Source: a virus. Taken from it: a stretch of DNA of 64,000 nt. The stretch covers positions 1 through 64,000 of the IMG/VR virus record IMGVR_UViG_3300021432_000008. One strand, 5' to 3'. A program made the translations under genes and the position numbers. The notes under the pieces were generated by a model. That model made no database searches. It had not been told where the DNA came from and saw only the letters and a program-made list of their open reading frames with translations. Every line of letters starts with the position of its first letter. Within the stretch, counting starts at the first letter, position 1. Below, in pieces: positions 39,406-46,631 of the stretch.

Positions 39406-39921
39406 ATGGAAAAAGCTACTTGTGCTGTCTGCGAAAGGTCCTTTCCGATCTCTGCCTTCAGAAAGAGGAAGGACGTTGCGGGAAGTATCGATCCCAGGTG
39501 CAAGGAGTGCGAGGCAAAGAGGCGCCGCGAATACTACGCCAGTGGCGCTGGGTCGTACCCGCAGGCGCGAGCAATTGCCAAGAGGACCAGGCGTGACTTC
39601 ACCCTGACAAAAGAGGAGTACGACGCTCTTCGTACATTGCCCTGTCACTACTGCGGCTGGCCGACCCTTTCGCTGGGAATTGGGCTCGACCGGCTTGAAC
39701 TTGACGGCGACTACACGCCAGACAATGTGGTGTCCTGCTGTGTTGAGTGCAACTTCATGCGGGGTAACACCTTCACCCCCGACGAGATGAAGCGACACAT
39801 CGGCCCGGCAATCGCTCTCATCAAGGAACGCCGCAAGGCAAAGGGAATCGCTACTCCGGCTGAGTGTCACGCCGAGCAATCTGCCAAGCGTGGCCGCCCC
39901 CGCAAGTACACGGAGGAATGA
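39406..39921 (+). CDS. HNH-family endonuclease, probable homing type (copy 1)
   Basis: 171 residues. An N-terminal zinc finger (CAVCERSFPISAF, then CKECEAKRRR) precedes an HNH-type core: CHYCGWPT, GIGLDRLELDGDYTPDN, then CCVECNFMRG and MKRHIGPAI. The Asp/Asn-rich core and CxxC pairs are typical of phage HNH homing nucleases. It interrupts the head region on the opposite strand. A basic tail (RGRPRKYTEE) may bind DNA. Confidence 0.7.
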   Translation: MEKATCAVCERSFPISAFRKRKDVAGSIDPRCKECEAKRRREYYASGAGSYPQARAIAKRTRRDFTLTKEEYDALRTLPCHYCGWPTLSLGIGLDRLELDGDYTPDNVVSCCVECNFMRGNTFTPDEMKRHIGPAIALIKERRKAKGIATPAECHAEQSAKRGRPRKYTEE

Positions 39922-39924
39922 TTC

Positions 39925-40626
39925 ATGGAAACCCGCCGCTGTCCGCGATGCCGTCGAACTTCGGAAGAAGTCGCCTTCGGCATTGACCGAAGCCACAAGG
40001 ATAGCCTGACCACGTATTGCCGTGAGTGCGCTGCTGAGAAGGCACATTTGCAACGGCTCGGTCTTGCGTCCCCACTTCGTGGCAGGCCGCGTCTCTTTAC
40101 GGAGACGACTGCTACCTGTTCGCGGTGCCGTCGCGATTTGCCAAGATCGGAGTTTGGGAGAGGAAGTCAGGCAAAGGCTATCCGCGGATGCGACACCTAC
40201 TGCCGTGCCTGTACTGCTGCCAAGCACGCGGATCAAATCCGTACTCCGCGCGGACTCTTCTCCGGTGCCCGCCATATCGCCAAGGCTCGCGGCATCGCGT
40301 GGTTGCTCACCCGTGAGGAGTACGACGCGCTCCGCTTGCTCAGCTGCCACTATTGCGCCGGTCCCCTGCCGAAGTCGGGCGTCGGCCTGGACAGGAAAGA
40401 CAACAAGGGAGCCTATGACACCGGCAACGTCGTCCCCTGTTGCACGGCCTGCAACCTGTCGCGCAACACCCTCTGCTCGCCGGAGGAAATGCTGATCGTC
40501 GGTCGGGCAATTGCCGCCGTGTGGACGGAGCGCACCGCGCAGGGCATCCCGTGCGGTCCCGTCCGCGGCTGGGGTGCCGGCGCACCACGCAAGTACCAGC
40601 AGTATCCCGAGAAGGTTGCCCACTGA
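39925..40626 (+). CDS. HNH-family endonuclease, tandem paralogue (copy 2)
   Basis: 233 residues, starting three bases after copy 1. Two zinc-finger units at the N-terminus (CPRCRRTSEEVAF...CREC and CSRCRRDLPRSEF...CRAC) precede CHYCAGPLPKSGVGLDRKDN, then CCTACNLSRNT. It duplicates copy 1 with an extra finger, suggesting duplication and divergence to a different site. Both share the promoter at 39344. Confidence 0.7.
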   Translation: METRRCPRCRRTSEEVAFGIDRSHKDSLTTYCRECAAEKAHLQRLGLASPLRGRPRLFTETTATCSRCRRDLPRSEFGRGSQAKAIRGCDTYCRACTAAKHADQIRTPRGLFSGARHIAKARGIAWLLTREEYDALRLLSCHYCAGPLPKSGVGLDRKDNKGAYDTGNVVPCCTACNLSRNTLCSPEEMLIVGRAIAAVWTERTAQGIPCGPVRGWGAGAPRKYQQYPEKVAH

Positions 40627-40636
40627 ACCCCATCTC

Positions 40637-41032
40637 CTAAAGCTGCTGCGGCATGATCTTGACTTCCACGAGGTATCCCAGCCCCGGCGAGGCGTCGATC
40701 GACTCACCGATGCAATACTGGCCGGCTGTCGCGGCAACGGCGCGGCCGCTGCTGTCCGTCGTCAGCATCACGCCGGCGTTGAAAGCGGCGCCTGTGAGAA
40801 CCTGACACGTATCAGGCGCCGTGAAGACGTTGAGCGTGCCGCCCGCGATGGCCGCGAAGCCGTCGTTGAGGACGCCGAAAGGCGCGTTGCGCGTGCCGGC
40901 CTGAGCGATGCCGTACAGCGGATTGGCCGTGGCGCTCGACGCCTGGAGAACCTGATTGGCCGTCTTGGACGTGTCGAGAATCAGGACCGTCGATGGGGTG
41001 ATATTCCCGCTTGCCACCGCTCCACGACTCAT
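40637..41032 (-). CDS. Head decoration/fibre protein, DUF2190-like
   Basis: 131 residues from ATG 41032. NITPSTVLILDTSKTANQVL, then GRAVAATAGQYCIGESIDAS and YLVEVKIMPQQ, matches the DUF2190-like capsid decoration pattern (short beta domain with G..A......GEA....G). It lies between the assembly protein and the capsid gene as expected. Confidence 0.6.
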   Translation of the reverse strand: MSRGAVASGNITPSTVLILDTSKTANQVLQASSATANPLYGIAQAGTRNAPFGVLNDGFAAIAGGTLNVFTAPDTCQVLTGAAFNAGVMLTTDSSGRAVAATAGQYCIGESIDASPGLGYLVEVKIMPQQL

Positions 41033-41074
41033 CTTGCACCTCCGTAGTATCAAAAGGACGATCGCGCGGAGCGA

Positions 41075-41872
41075 TCAAGGCCGGCGATATTCCCCGGCAA
41101 TCAGGTCGAAGAACCCGGTCGCGGTGACGTTGTCGGACAGAACGAGGATGGGGTCGCCTGGGTGGAGCGACTCGAAGCCGCTCTGGAAGTCGTCGCCCAG
41201 CAGGTTGATGCGGTTCGTGCTCGCCGTGGGCTTCGTGTTCCAGTGCGCCAGCCCGGTGGCGGGGTCCTTGCTCGTCTTGAGCCCGAAGAGGTACATGACC
41301 GTCCCCTTGGGCAGCTTGCTCGTTGCCGTACCTGCTGGGATGTTGGTGTTCATCGTCAGCGCCAGCGTGGCCACGCTGGCCACCGTGTCGGAGAACCACG
41401 TCCCGTCCTGGAGCTGATAGGCGACGTAGTGGTTCGCGGCGATGCCGGTATCGGTCACCTGGCAGGGAGCCACGCCGCCCTGACCGCCCGAGCCGCCCAC
41501 GACGCTCGACGCGATACCGCCCGGCGTGGGGTACTTGTAGTTGGTCGAGTAGATGCCGGGGTCGTCGGTGATGTTGATGACCGTCTGACCCGTGGCGGCA
41601 TCAGCCGACGTCGTGGTCCAGTTGAGCGGGCGCATCAGGTAGATCGTGTGCGCGCCGGCGCCGACTGAGTAGATCAGGTGGTCAATGTGGGTCCACGCCG
41701 CCGCGTTCTTCGTCGCCATGCTCAGGCGGAATTTGCCGTCGGCGCTGTAGATGGCCGGTCCCCCGGCTGCTCCCGGCGACGGCGGAACCAGGGCAGTGAT
41801 GACCGTTCCGAACCCCACGGTGAATCCGCCAAGCGAGAACCGCGGATTGCGGGCCGACAGTGCTTCCGACAT
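41075..41872 (-). CDS. Structural protein, 265 aa
   Basis: Thr/Ala/Gly-rich beta protein (HIDHLIYSVGAGAHTIYLMR, then TMNTNIPAGTATSKLPKGTV). Probably a second capsid-surface protein. A strong hairpin (41935-41962) separates it from the upstream gene and could tune its expression. Confidence 0.5.
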   Translation of the reverse strand: MSEALSARNPRFSLGGFTVGFGTVITALVPPSPGAAGGPAIYSADGKFRLSMATKNAAAWTHIDHLIYSVGAGAHTIYLMRPLNWTTTSADAATGQTVINITDDPGIYSTNYKYPTPGGIASSVVGGSGGQGGVAPCQVTDTGIAANHYVAYQLQDGTWFSDTVASVATLALTMNTNIPAGTATSKLPKGTVMYLFGLKTSKDPATGLAHWNTKPTASTNRINLLGDDFQSGFESLHPGDPILVLSDNVTATGFFDLIAGEYRRP

Positions 41873-41907
41873 GGAGGAACCTCCTGGGAGTCTTCAGATC
41901 ATCCACC

Positions 41908-41965
41908 ATCGAGCGCCACCCCTATCGCCGCGAGCATGCGAGCACGTGAGTGCTCGCATGCGAGT
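41908..41965. repeat. Dispersed hairpin element, copy b (intergenic)
   Basis: Starts CATCGAGCGC like the other copies. GCATGCGAGCAC (41935-41946) and GTGCTCGCATGC (41951-41962) form a perfect 12-bp stem with a GTGA loop. There is no T run, so it is not a classical terminator in either direction. Confidence 0.7.
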
Positions 41966-41968
41966 TGG

Positions 41969-42409
41969 TCAGGCGGCCAGTTTGACGAGGATGGCGGTGA
42001 TGGCCTCGATGGCATGTTCGGCCAGGGCGATCCAGCCGTCGTGCGTGTCGGGCGGCGTTGCGTCCTGTCCGGTCATGCCCGACAGGAGGTCGCCGGTGCC
42101 CGCCTTGTCCGCCTCCTCGTGGGCGCGCTTGATCAGTCCCGCGACACAGGTCGCGGTGCCGGCAACATTCTCCCTGGAGATCGTGTTGCGCTCGCTCACG
42201 AGCATCTGAAGCTCTCTGCGGGTCTTTTGCAAAGCATGAAAGGCGAGCCCCTTGGCGCTGGCCTTCACGTGCTTCTCGTGCTTCTCGTGCTTATGGTGCT
42301 CGGCGGCTTCCGCCTTCGCTTCCGCGGCTTCCGCCTTGGCCTCGGCCTTCGCTTCGGCTTTCGCCTCCGCCGCCTCCGCCGCTTCCGCCTTATCCTTTGC
42401 AGTCGTCAT
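41969..42409 (-). CDS. Ala/Glu/Lys-rich coiled-coil protein with His-Lys cluster
   Basis: 146 residues. Residues 5-37 repeat the unit AEAKAEAK, then HHKHEKHEKHVK, then a helical body ending AEHAIEAITAILVKLAA. Such a charged repeat is typical of phage scaffold or DNA-mimic segments. The His cluster may bind metal. It lies between two hairpin elements in the head operon, so its level may be set separately. Confidence 0.5.
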   Translation of the reverse strand: MTTAKDKAEAAEAAEAKAEAKAEAKAEAAEAKAEAAEHHKHEKHEKHVKASAKGLAFHALQKTRRELQMLVSERNTISRENVAGTATCVAGLIKRAHEEADKAGTGDLLSGMTGQDATPPDTHDGWIALAEHAIEAITAILVKLAA

Positions 42410-42438
42410 GGTCGTCTCTTCCTGGTTTGTGTGCGTGC

Positions 42439-42480
42439 CGTCATCGAGCGCGTGCCCTTCCGCATCCTGCGGGCAGCGCG
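42439..42480. repeat. Dispersed hairpin element, copy c (intergenic)
   Basis: Shares CGTCATCGAGCGCGTGCCC with copy a and TTCCGCATCC with copies d and e. CCGCA (42460-42464) pairs with TGCGG (42468-42472) over a three-base loop, with further pairing outside. It lies between two head genes. Confidence 0.65.
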
Positions 42481-42487
42481 GGTAAGG

Positions 42488-43954
42488 TCATCCGCGGATC
42501 TGAGAGCCGTTGGCTCTGCCAGCTGCGAAGCCGCGCGAGTTGACGCCGTTGCCGACGTTGTCGCTGGCCGTGGCGACGCCGCTCACCTGGGCACCGTTCT
42601 TGACCGCCTCGACGGCCTTCTGCCAGTTCGTCTCACCGGTGTCCTTCATGTACTGGAGGACGCGGGCATCCTGGTTCTGCTGGGAGTCGCGGCTGTTCTG
42701 GAGGGGAGGCGAAGCGGCGAGACGGACCCGGCCTGTCGGGCGCGTCAGGTCGCCGCGGAGGACCTCGTTCTGCTCCTCGATGAGTTCGGCCGCGTACTGC
42801 TTGCAGCCGGCATCGCCAGACTCGCGGAAGACGCGAGCGAACCTCTGCACTTCCTTCTGGGCCCGCTTGTCGCTCAGGATGAGGCCGTTCCCGGTCAGTC
42901 CCAGGACGTAGTTCTCGCCCACGCGAACGGCCTCGCGCTGCCTCATCTCCTCGACTTCCTGCTGGAGCTTCTGGTACTGGAGCGATCCAGCATCGCCGCC
43001 GCGATAACGGTTAACATCCCCCGCGATGCGACCGTACTCATCGCGCTTCGACGGCTGCGGCAGCGTGCTGTTCGTGCCCGAGAGCATCGTCGATGCCGCG
43101 TTCTGGATGGGCTCCGCCGTGGCGTCGGGCGCTGCCAGGGGCGGCTCTCCAACGCCCGGCATGGCGGCGTCCTGCATCTCGTAGTGCCGGGCGAACTTCT
43201 TCGCCAGCGGATGAGACATGCAGTGCCGCATGAACTGAACGTGCTCCTCGGGCGTCGGCGGTACGTCGTCGGTCCCCGCCATCGGCGCGTCGAGTCCGGG
43301 CGTGGGCGAAGTCGTCACGCTGGTGTCCATGTCGTTCGCCATTGTGTTCTCCATCGCGTATCGGAGGACCGGTTGCCCGGCCCGTGAAAATCGCCAGACG
43401 CTTGTGCCCAGCGCGCTTGCGCCGTCGCTGCCATACACACGGCTGTAGATCCACTGACCCACGTCTCTTTGCGGCGTGCGGCGGAGGAAGCTGACGGGGT
43501 GTATCGTGTCGTCCTCTGGCCACAGCTCGATCGACGTGTGCGGGTAGGTAGTCGCTTCGGGGTAGTCGCTCTTGCGGATGTAGTGGTCCGCGTAGAGCAT
43601 GTGCTTCTTGCGCACGGGGTCGTAGTCAACCGTGAAGTTCAGTTCGTAGCCCCGTCCGATGGGCTGCTTCCGTTCGTCGGGCTCGCGCGGGTTGGTGTGG
43701 CCGAAGGTGATCGGCGACATATCTCCCGTGCGCGTCCGCTCGTTGTTGTGCGCCGCGATCTTCTCCAGCCGCGCCTTGTCGAACTTCTGCACCACCCGCT
43801 TCGCGCCGGGCGTGCCCTCCGGCACCATCTGCCCGGTGTGCGGGTCGGTCCAGTACACGTCCTCGTGCTCGTCGAAGATGGCTTTCTTCGGCACCCGGAC
43901 GTACTTAGCGGGGTCCTTCAAATCGGTCAGCAGGTCGTGGAATGTCGCACTCAC
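42488..43954 (-). CDS. Probable capsid assembly protease/scaffold protein, GTG start
   Basis: 488 residues. Position upstream of decoration and capsid genes is that of the prohead protease or scaffold. Motifs HTSIELWPEDDTIHPVSFLR in the N-terminal half and a long Gln/Glu-rich coiled coil (LQYQKLQQEVEEMRQREAVR) in the C-terminal half fit a protease-scaffold fusion, but I cannot assign a catalytic triad. A leftward TTGCAC-18-TACGCT lies so close to the GTG that the message could be leaderless. Confidence 0.5.
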   Translation of the reverse strand: MSATFHDLLTDLKDPAKYVRVPKKAIFDEHEDVYWTDPHTGQMVPEGTPGAKRVVQKFDKARLEKIAAHNNERTRTGDMSPITFGHTNPREPDERKQPIGRGYELNFTVDYDPVRKKHMLYADHYIRKSDYPEATTYPHTSIELWPEDDTIHPVSFLRRTPQRDVGQWIYSRVYGSDGASALGTSVWRFSRAGQPVLRYAMENTMANDMDTSVTTSPTPGLDAPMAGTDDVPPTPEEHVQFMRHCMSHPLAKKFARHYEMQDAAMPGVGEPPLAAPDATAEPIQNAASTMLSGTNSTLPQPSKRDEYGRIAGDVNRYRGGDAGSLQYQKLQQEVEEMRQREAVRVGENYVLGLTGNGLILSDKRAQKEVQRFARVFRESGDAGCKQYAAELIEEQNEVLRGDLTRPTGRVRLAASPPLQNSRDSQQNQDARVLQYMKDTGETNWQKAVEAVKNGAQVSGVATASDNVGNGVNSRGFAAGRANGSQIRG

Positions 43955-44043
43955 GTAGTCAAGCGTAGTCGCGACATTGCGGAGCGTGCAAGGGGAGAAA
44001 ACGACGTAAAGTGAATAAAGGCAATGGTTTACGTCTTAGGCTA

Positions 44044-44089
44044 TCTGAGGTAGTCAGAGATTGTCTCAGGTGAGAAACGGCGGTAGAAT
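44044..44089 (+). promoter_or_regulatory. Rightward promoter with overlapping inverted-repeat operator
   Basis: TTGTCT (44061-44066), 17-base spacer, TAGAAT (44084-44089). Immediately upstream, TCTGA (44044-44048) and TCAGA (44054-44058) form an inverted repeat. This would control the ribbon-helix-helix gene that follows. Confidence 0.6.
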
Positions 44090-44186
44090 GAAGGACATGA
44101 GCAAGAGAAACACGAGCCAACTCAAAAAGATGGGCCTGCCGGACACCTTGTTCGGTTTGCCGGTTATTGTTAGCGAAGGTAGCCGC

Positions 44187-44534
44187 ATGAGCCGCACACG
44201 TCTCCCCATCAAGATCATCATTTGCATCCGCCTGGACTCGGGGACGGTGCGGGCGTTAGACCGCATCCGCACCGGGATGGCGATACCGCCTTCACGGTCG
44301 GCCCTGGCGAGCATGGTGCTGGCAGAGGTCGTGGAGGCCGGCCGGTTGCCCTCCTCGCCACCGAGTTGGAACGGCCATCGACCATCCCGCAAGGCGCACA
44401 CAAGTCTCGTGGTCCCGTCCGCCGTACTGTCCGGCATCGACCGGCTCTGCGCGGCGGCGCGACCGCGGCTGACGCGAGGGCAGGTCGTCAGCACGGCGCT
44501 GGCGGCGTGGGTGGAGAAGCAGGGAGAGGAGTGA
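44187..44534 (+). CDS. Tandem ribbon-helix-helix regulator
   Basis: 115 residues from ATG 44187 (GAAGG upstream); an in-frame ATG at 44097 lies at the predicted transcript start and is less likely. Two copies of a strand-helix-helix unit occur: KIIICIRLDSGTVRALDRIR...ALASMVLAEVVEAG and HTSLVVPSAVLSGIDRLCAA...VVSTALAAWVEKQG. A pseudo-dimeric RHH protein is expected to bind inverted repeats such as the one at 44044-44058, so autoregulation of this accessory operon is likely. Confidence 0.6.
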   Translation: MSRTRLPIKIIICIRLDSGTVRALDRIRTGMAIPPSRSALASMVLAEVVEAGRLPSSPPSWNGHRPSRKAHTSLVVPSAVLSGIDRLCAAARPRLTRGQVVSTALAAWVEKQGEE

Positions 44535-44538
44535 TCCG

Positions 44539-44851
44539 ATGGCGAGCGAAGTGACATGCCAGGCGACTGTCCGCATCAGCATCCCCAACCCCCTGCCCGA
44601 CCGGGGAATACGATATTGGGCATGGCGAGTTCCTTTCCAGACAGGTGACGGCGACGCTCTCTCCCGCCAACCTTGTGCTGGAGAACGTCGTGCTGGAGTT
44701 GGCGTTCCCCGGCGACACGAAAAGGATCGTCCTGAAGAGGCTCAGGATCACGAGCATCAAGGGTGTTCTGGAGCCGGTATGCGACGGTGAGAGGGTACAG
44801 TTTTTCGAGATCGAGCGAGAGCCGAGCCCGGATGCCGTGGTGGGAGGTTAA
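44539..44851 (+). pseudogene. Hypothetical gene apparently split by a frameshift
   Basis: A start with a good ribosome site (GGAG) opens frame 1 (MASEVTCQATVRISIPNPLP). Sensible coding then continues in another frame to 44851 (TGEYDIGHGEFLSRQVTATL, then VLELAFPGDTKRIVLKRLRI). A single-base change near 44590-44600, in the C-run CCCCCTGCCC, would join them into one protein of about 103 residues. It may be a real decay, a sequencing slip, or a downstream GTG start at 44645. Confidence 0.4.
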
Positions 44852-44854
44852 CCG

Positions 44855-45118
44855 ATGATCGACGCTTGGATCGTGGTTCGCAGTGACCGGCACACCGACG
44901 ACGAGTATTGGGCGTGTCTTGATCGAGACGACGCACTCCAGATCGCACGGAACGCGGTTGCCGAGTCACAGAGGCACTACCGGCACGCTGGCGACGTTTA
45001 CAACGAATGCCACGGTGACAACATTTTCATGCACCAGCAGGAGGATCAGTTCTCCGTGTGGGTCGAGCCGATCAAGGTTCGCGGCAAGGGAGAAGTGGGA
45101 GAGGAGCAGACGCCATGA
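44855..45118 (+). CDS. Hypothetical 87-aa protein
   Basis: GGGAGG precedes ATG 44855. Compact alpha/beta domain (AWIVVRSDRHTDDEYWACLD, then ALQIARNAVAESQRHYRHAG) of a type common in phage accessory operons. Couples to the next gene. Confidence 0.55.
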   Translation: MIDAWIVVRSDRHTDDEYWACLDRDDALQIARNAVAESQRHYRHAGDVYNECHGDNIFMHQQEDQFSVWVEPIKVRGKGEVGEEQTP

Positions 45119-45495
45119 AAGACAAGGTTGAACTTGACACTCCCCGCAATGAGGCGATCATCACCTACTTTGACCAGCAGGCGAAGGTGGCTTGCGATCG
45201 TCGCTGCGAGAAGGCATGGGGCATCAACAATCGTCCCAGCGTGCAGCTGTCCGACGACGAGGACGACTTCGCCTATCTTGCCGACGACGAACTGGGGCTT
45301 GCTCCCGTCAATCCGGGCTCCTACGAGGGCGGGCATGCCAAGCCGCACAGTCCGGATGAGTTCCCCAACAAATGGTGCGTGCGCGAATGCGAGCGGTGTT
45401 CCATGTCGCAGCCGGGAGAATACATGCTGCCGCTGAGGCTGAAACGGTTCGACAAGAGGGAATACAACATCCCCGCATCGGAGCCGACGACATGA
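45115..45495 (+). CDS. Hypothetical 126-aa protein with Cys motifs
   Basis: From ATG 45115, overlapping the previous stop. CDRRC and WCVRECERC plus an acidic stretch (LSDDEDDFAYLADDELG). Possible zinc-binding acidic accessory protein. Overlaps the next gene by four bases. Confidence 0.5.
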   Translation: MKDKVELDTPRNEAIITYFDQQAKVACDRRCEKAWGINNRPSVQLSDDEDDFAYLADDELGLAPVNPGSYEGGHAKPHSPDEFPNKWCVRECERCSMSQPGEYMLPLRLKRFDKREYNIPASEPTT

Positions 45496-45707
45496 GCAGA
45501 CTCACTTCCACTGGCCCCATGACCGTCTCATGCAACGGCATCCTTCTGTGCGAATGCGAGAGCGTCGAGGTTGAGCGTCCGGCCGAAGACGGCGTGTTCC
45601 TGACGCCCGATGGCCAGTACGCCATCGTCGTTCAGGGCAACTTCCACATGACGAAGGCGAACCGGCGGGCGATGAGGCGGATTCAGAACGACCGACTGGA
45701 GACGTAG
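45492..45707 (+). CDS. Hypothetical 71-aa protein
   Basis: ATG 45492 overlaps the previous stop. Beta-rich centre (GVFLTPDGQYAIVVQGNFHM) and basic end (TKANRRAMRRIQNDRLET). No family seen. Confidence 0.5.
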   Translation: MSRLTSTGPMTVSCNGILLCECESVEVERPAEDGVFLTPDGQYAIVVQGNFHMTKANRRAMRRIQNDRLET

Positions 45708-45708
45708 C

Positions 45709-46062
45709 GTGACCATCGAAGAATTCTTGGAACAGCCCTGGCATCCCAGCACCGTCACGATGACCGTGAACGGCTTTGAAGCGATGATTGTCGCTGACTT
45801 CCTGACAATCGTCATCACAAGCAACATCTCCGACGCTGGACCAGTGATCCAGATGCGCGACGAGATCCTCCTGGCGCACAACGCGCCCGTTCCCCGCTAC
45901 CTCATCTTCAACGTGGACAAGCACCAGCACGACGTCGAGCTGAAGGACGAGTATACCGAGGACGACAAGTGGATGGCCGACCGCGGTTTCAACGTCATCG
46001 TGGACCTGCGCGAGCGGAAGGCGTACATGGGCGGCGTGTGGAAGGAGTGCAACGTGCGCTAG
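45709..46062 (+). CDS. Hypothetical 117-aa protein, GTG start
   Basis: GTG start just after the previous stop. Alpha/beta product (TVTMTVNGFEAMIVADFLTI, then YLIFNVDKHQHDVELKDEYT). It ends four bases into the opposing KTSC gene, closing the rightward accessory island. Confidence 0.5.
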   Translation: MTIEEFLEQPWHPSTVTMTVNGFEAMIVADFLTIVITSNISDAGPVIQMRDEILLAHNAPVPRYLIFNVDKHQHDVELKDEYTEDDKWMADRGFNVIVDLRERKAYMGGVWKECNVR

Positions 46063-46406
46063 GTGAGTGGCCCATCATAGGGTATCGTTGTCCTTCGCAA
46101 CGCCGCCCACGTCCACTTCCCCTTCGACGGCGCCGCCAGTGCCGCCTTGTAGTACGTGCGCGGGACGGGGTACGTGTAAAAGACGTGCCCCTTGAACTGA
46201 ATCCCCAGACACGACTCCCCCGCCTTATCGCTGGAGTAGTACGCGAGGGCAACGACGTTGCTGCTCTGCACTCCCGTCCACACGTCCCAGCGCTTGAAAT
46301 ACGCCATCGCCGCGTCAGGCGTTCGCCAGCGCGGGCCGCGCGTGGCGCCGACAAGTACCTGCTTCACCGTCCCCGCCGCACGCTTCAGTGATGCCCAGAA
46401 GCCCAT
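46059..46406 (-). CDS. KTSC-domain protein
   Basis: 115 residues. SSNVVALAYYSSDKAGESCL, then GIQFKGHVFYTYPVPRTYYK and ALAAPSKGKWTW, reproduces the KTSC pattern (S.I....YD.....L.V.F..G..Y.Y..VP...Y......SKG..). The family is small and common in phages and bacteria, and its function is unknown, possibly nucleic-acid related. It is the last gene of a leftward block. Confidence 0.75.
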   Translation of the reverse strand: MGFWASLKRAAGTVKQVLVGATRGPRWRTPDAAMAYFKRWDVWTGVQSSNVVALAYYSSDKAGESCLGIQFKGHVFYTYPVPRTYYKAALAAPSKGKWTWAALRRTTIPYDGPLT

Positions 46407-46409
46407 AGC

Positions 46410-46628
46410 TCAGCCCTCCGCGCTCTCTTTCAGTTCAGCAGCCCGCCTCGCTTCCCGTCGCTTTTGGCGCGTTGCCATTTTCTCGGCAATAAACGCCTCA
46501 AGCTCTGCCCGTGGCCAATCGGCAATAACGGCAAGACAGTCCTTCAAGCTGAAGCCAGGACAAAAACCTTCAGACAAGGCAACAACCCATACTGCTTCCA
46601 GAGTGCCGAACGCCTCTTGTCTGGTCAT
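46410..46628 (-). CDS. Hypothetical 72-aa helical protein
   Basis: Helical and amphipathic (QEAFGTLEAVWVVALSEGFC), ending in a basic coiled coil (MATRQKRREARRAAELKE). Abuts the KTSC gene downstream. Function unknown. Confidence 0.5.
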   Translation of the reverse strand: MTRQEAFGTLEAVWVVALSEGFCPGFSLKDCLAVIADWPRAELEAFIAEKMATRQKRREARRAAELKESAEG

Positions 46629-46631
46629 CGC

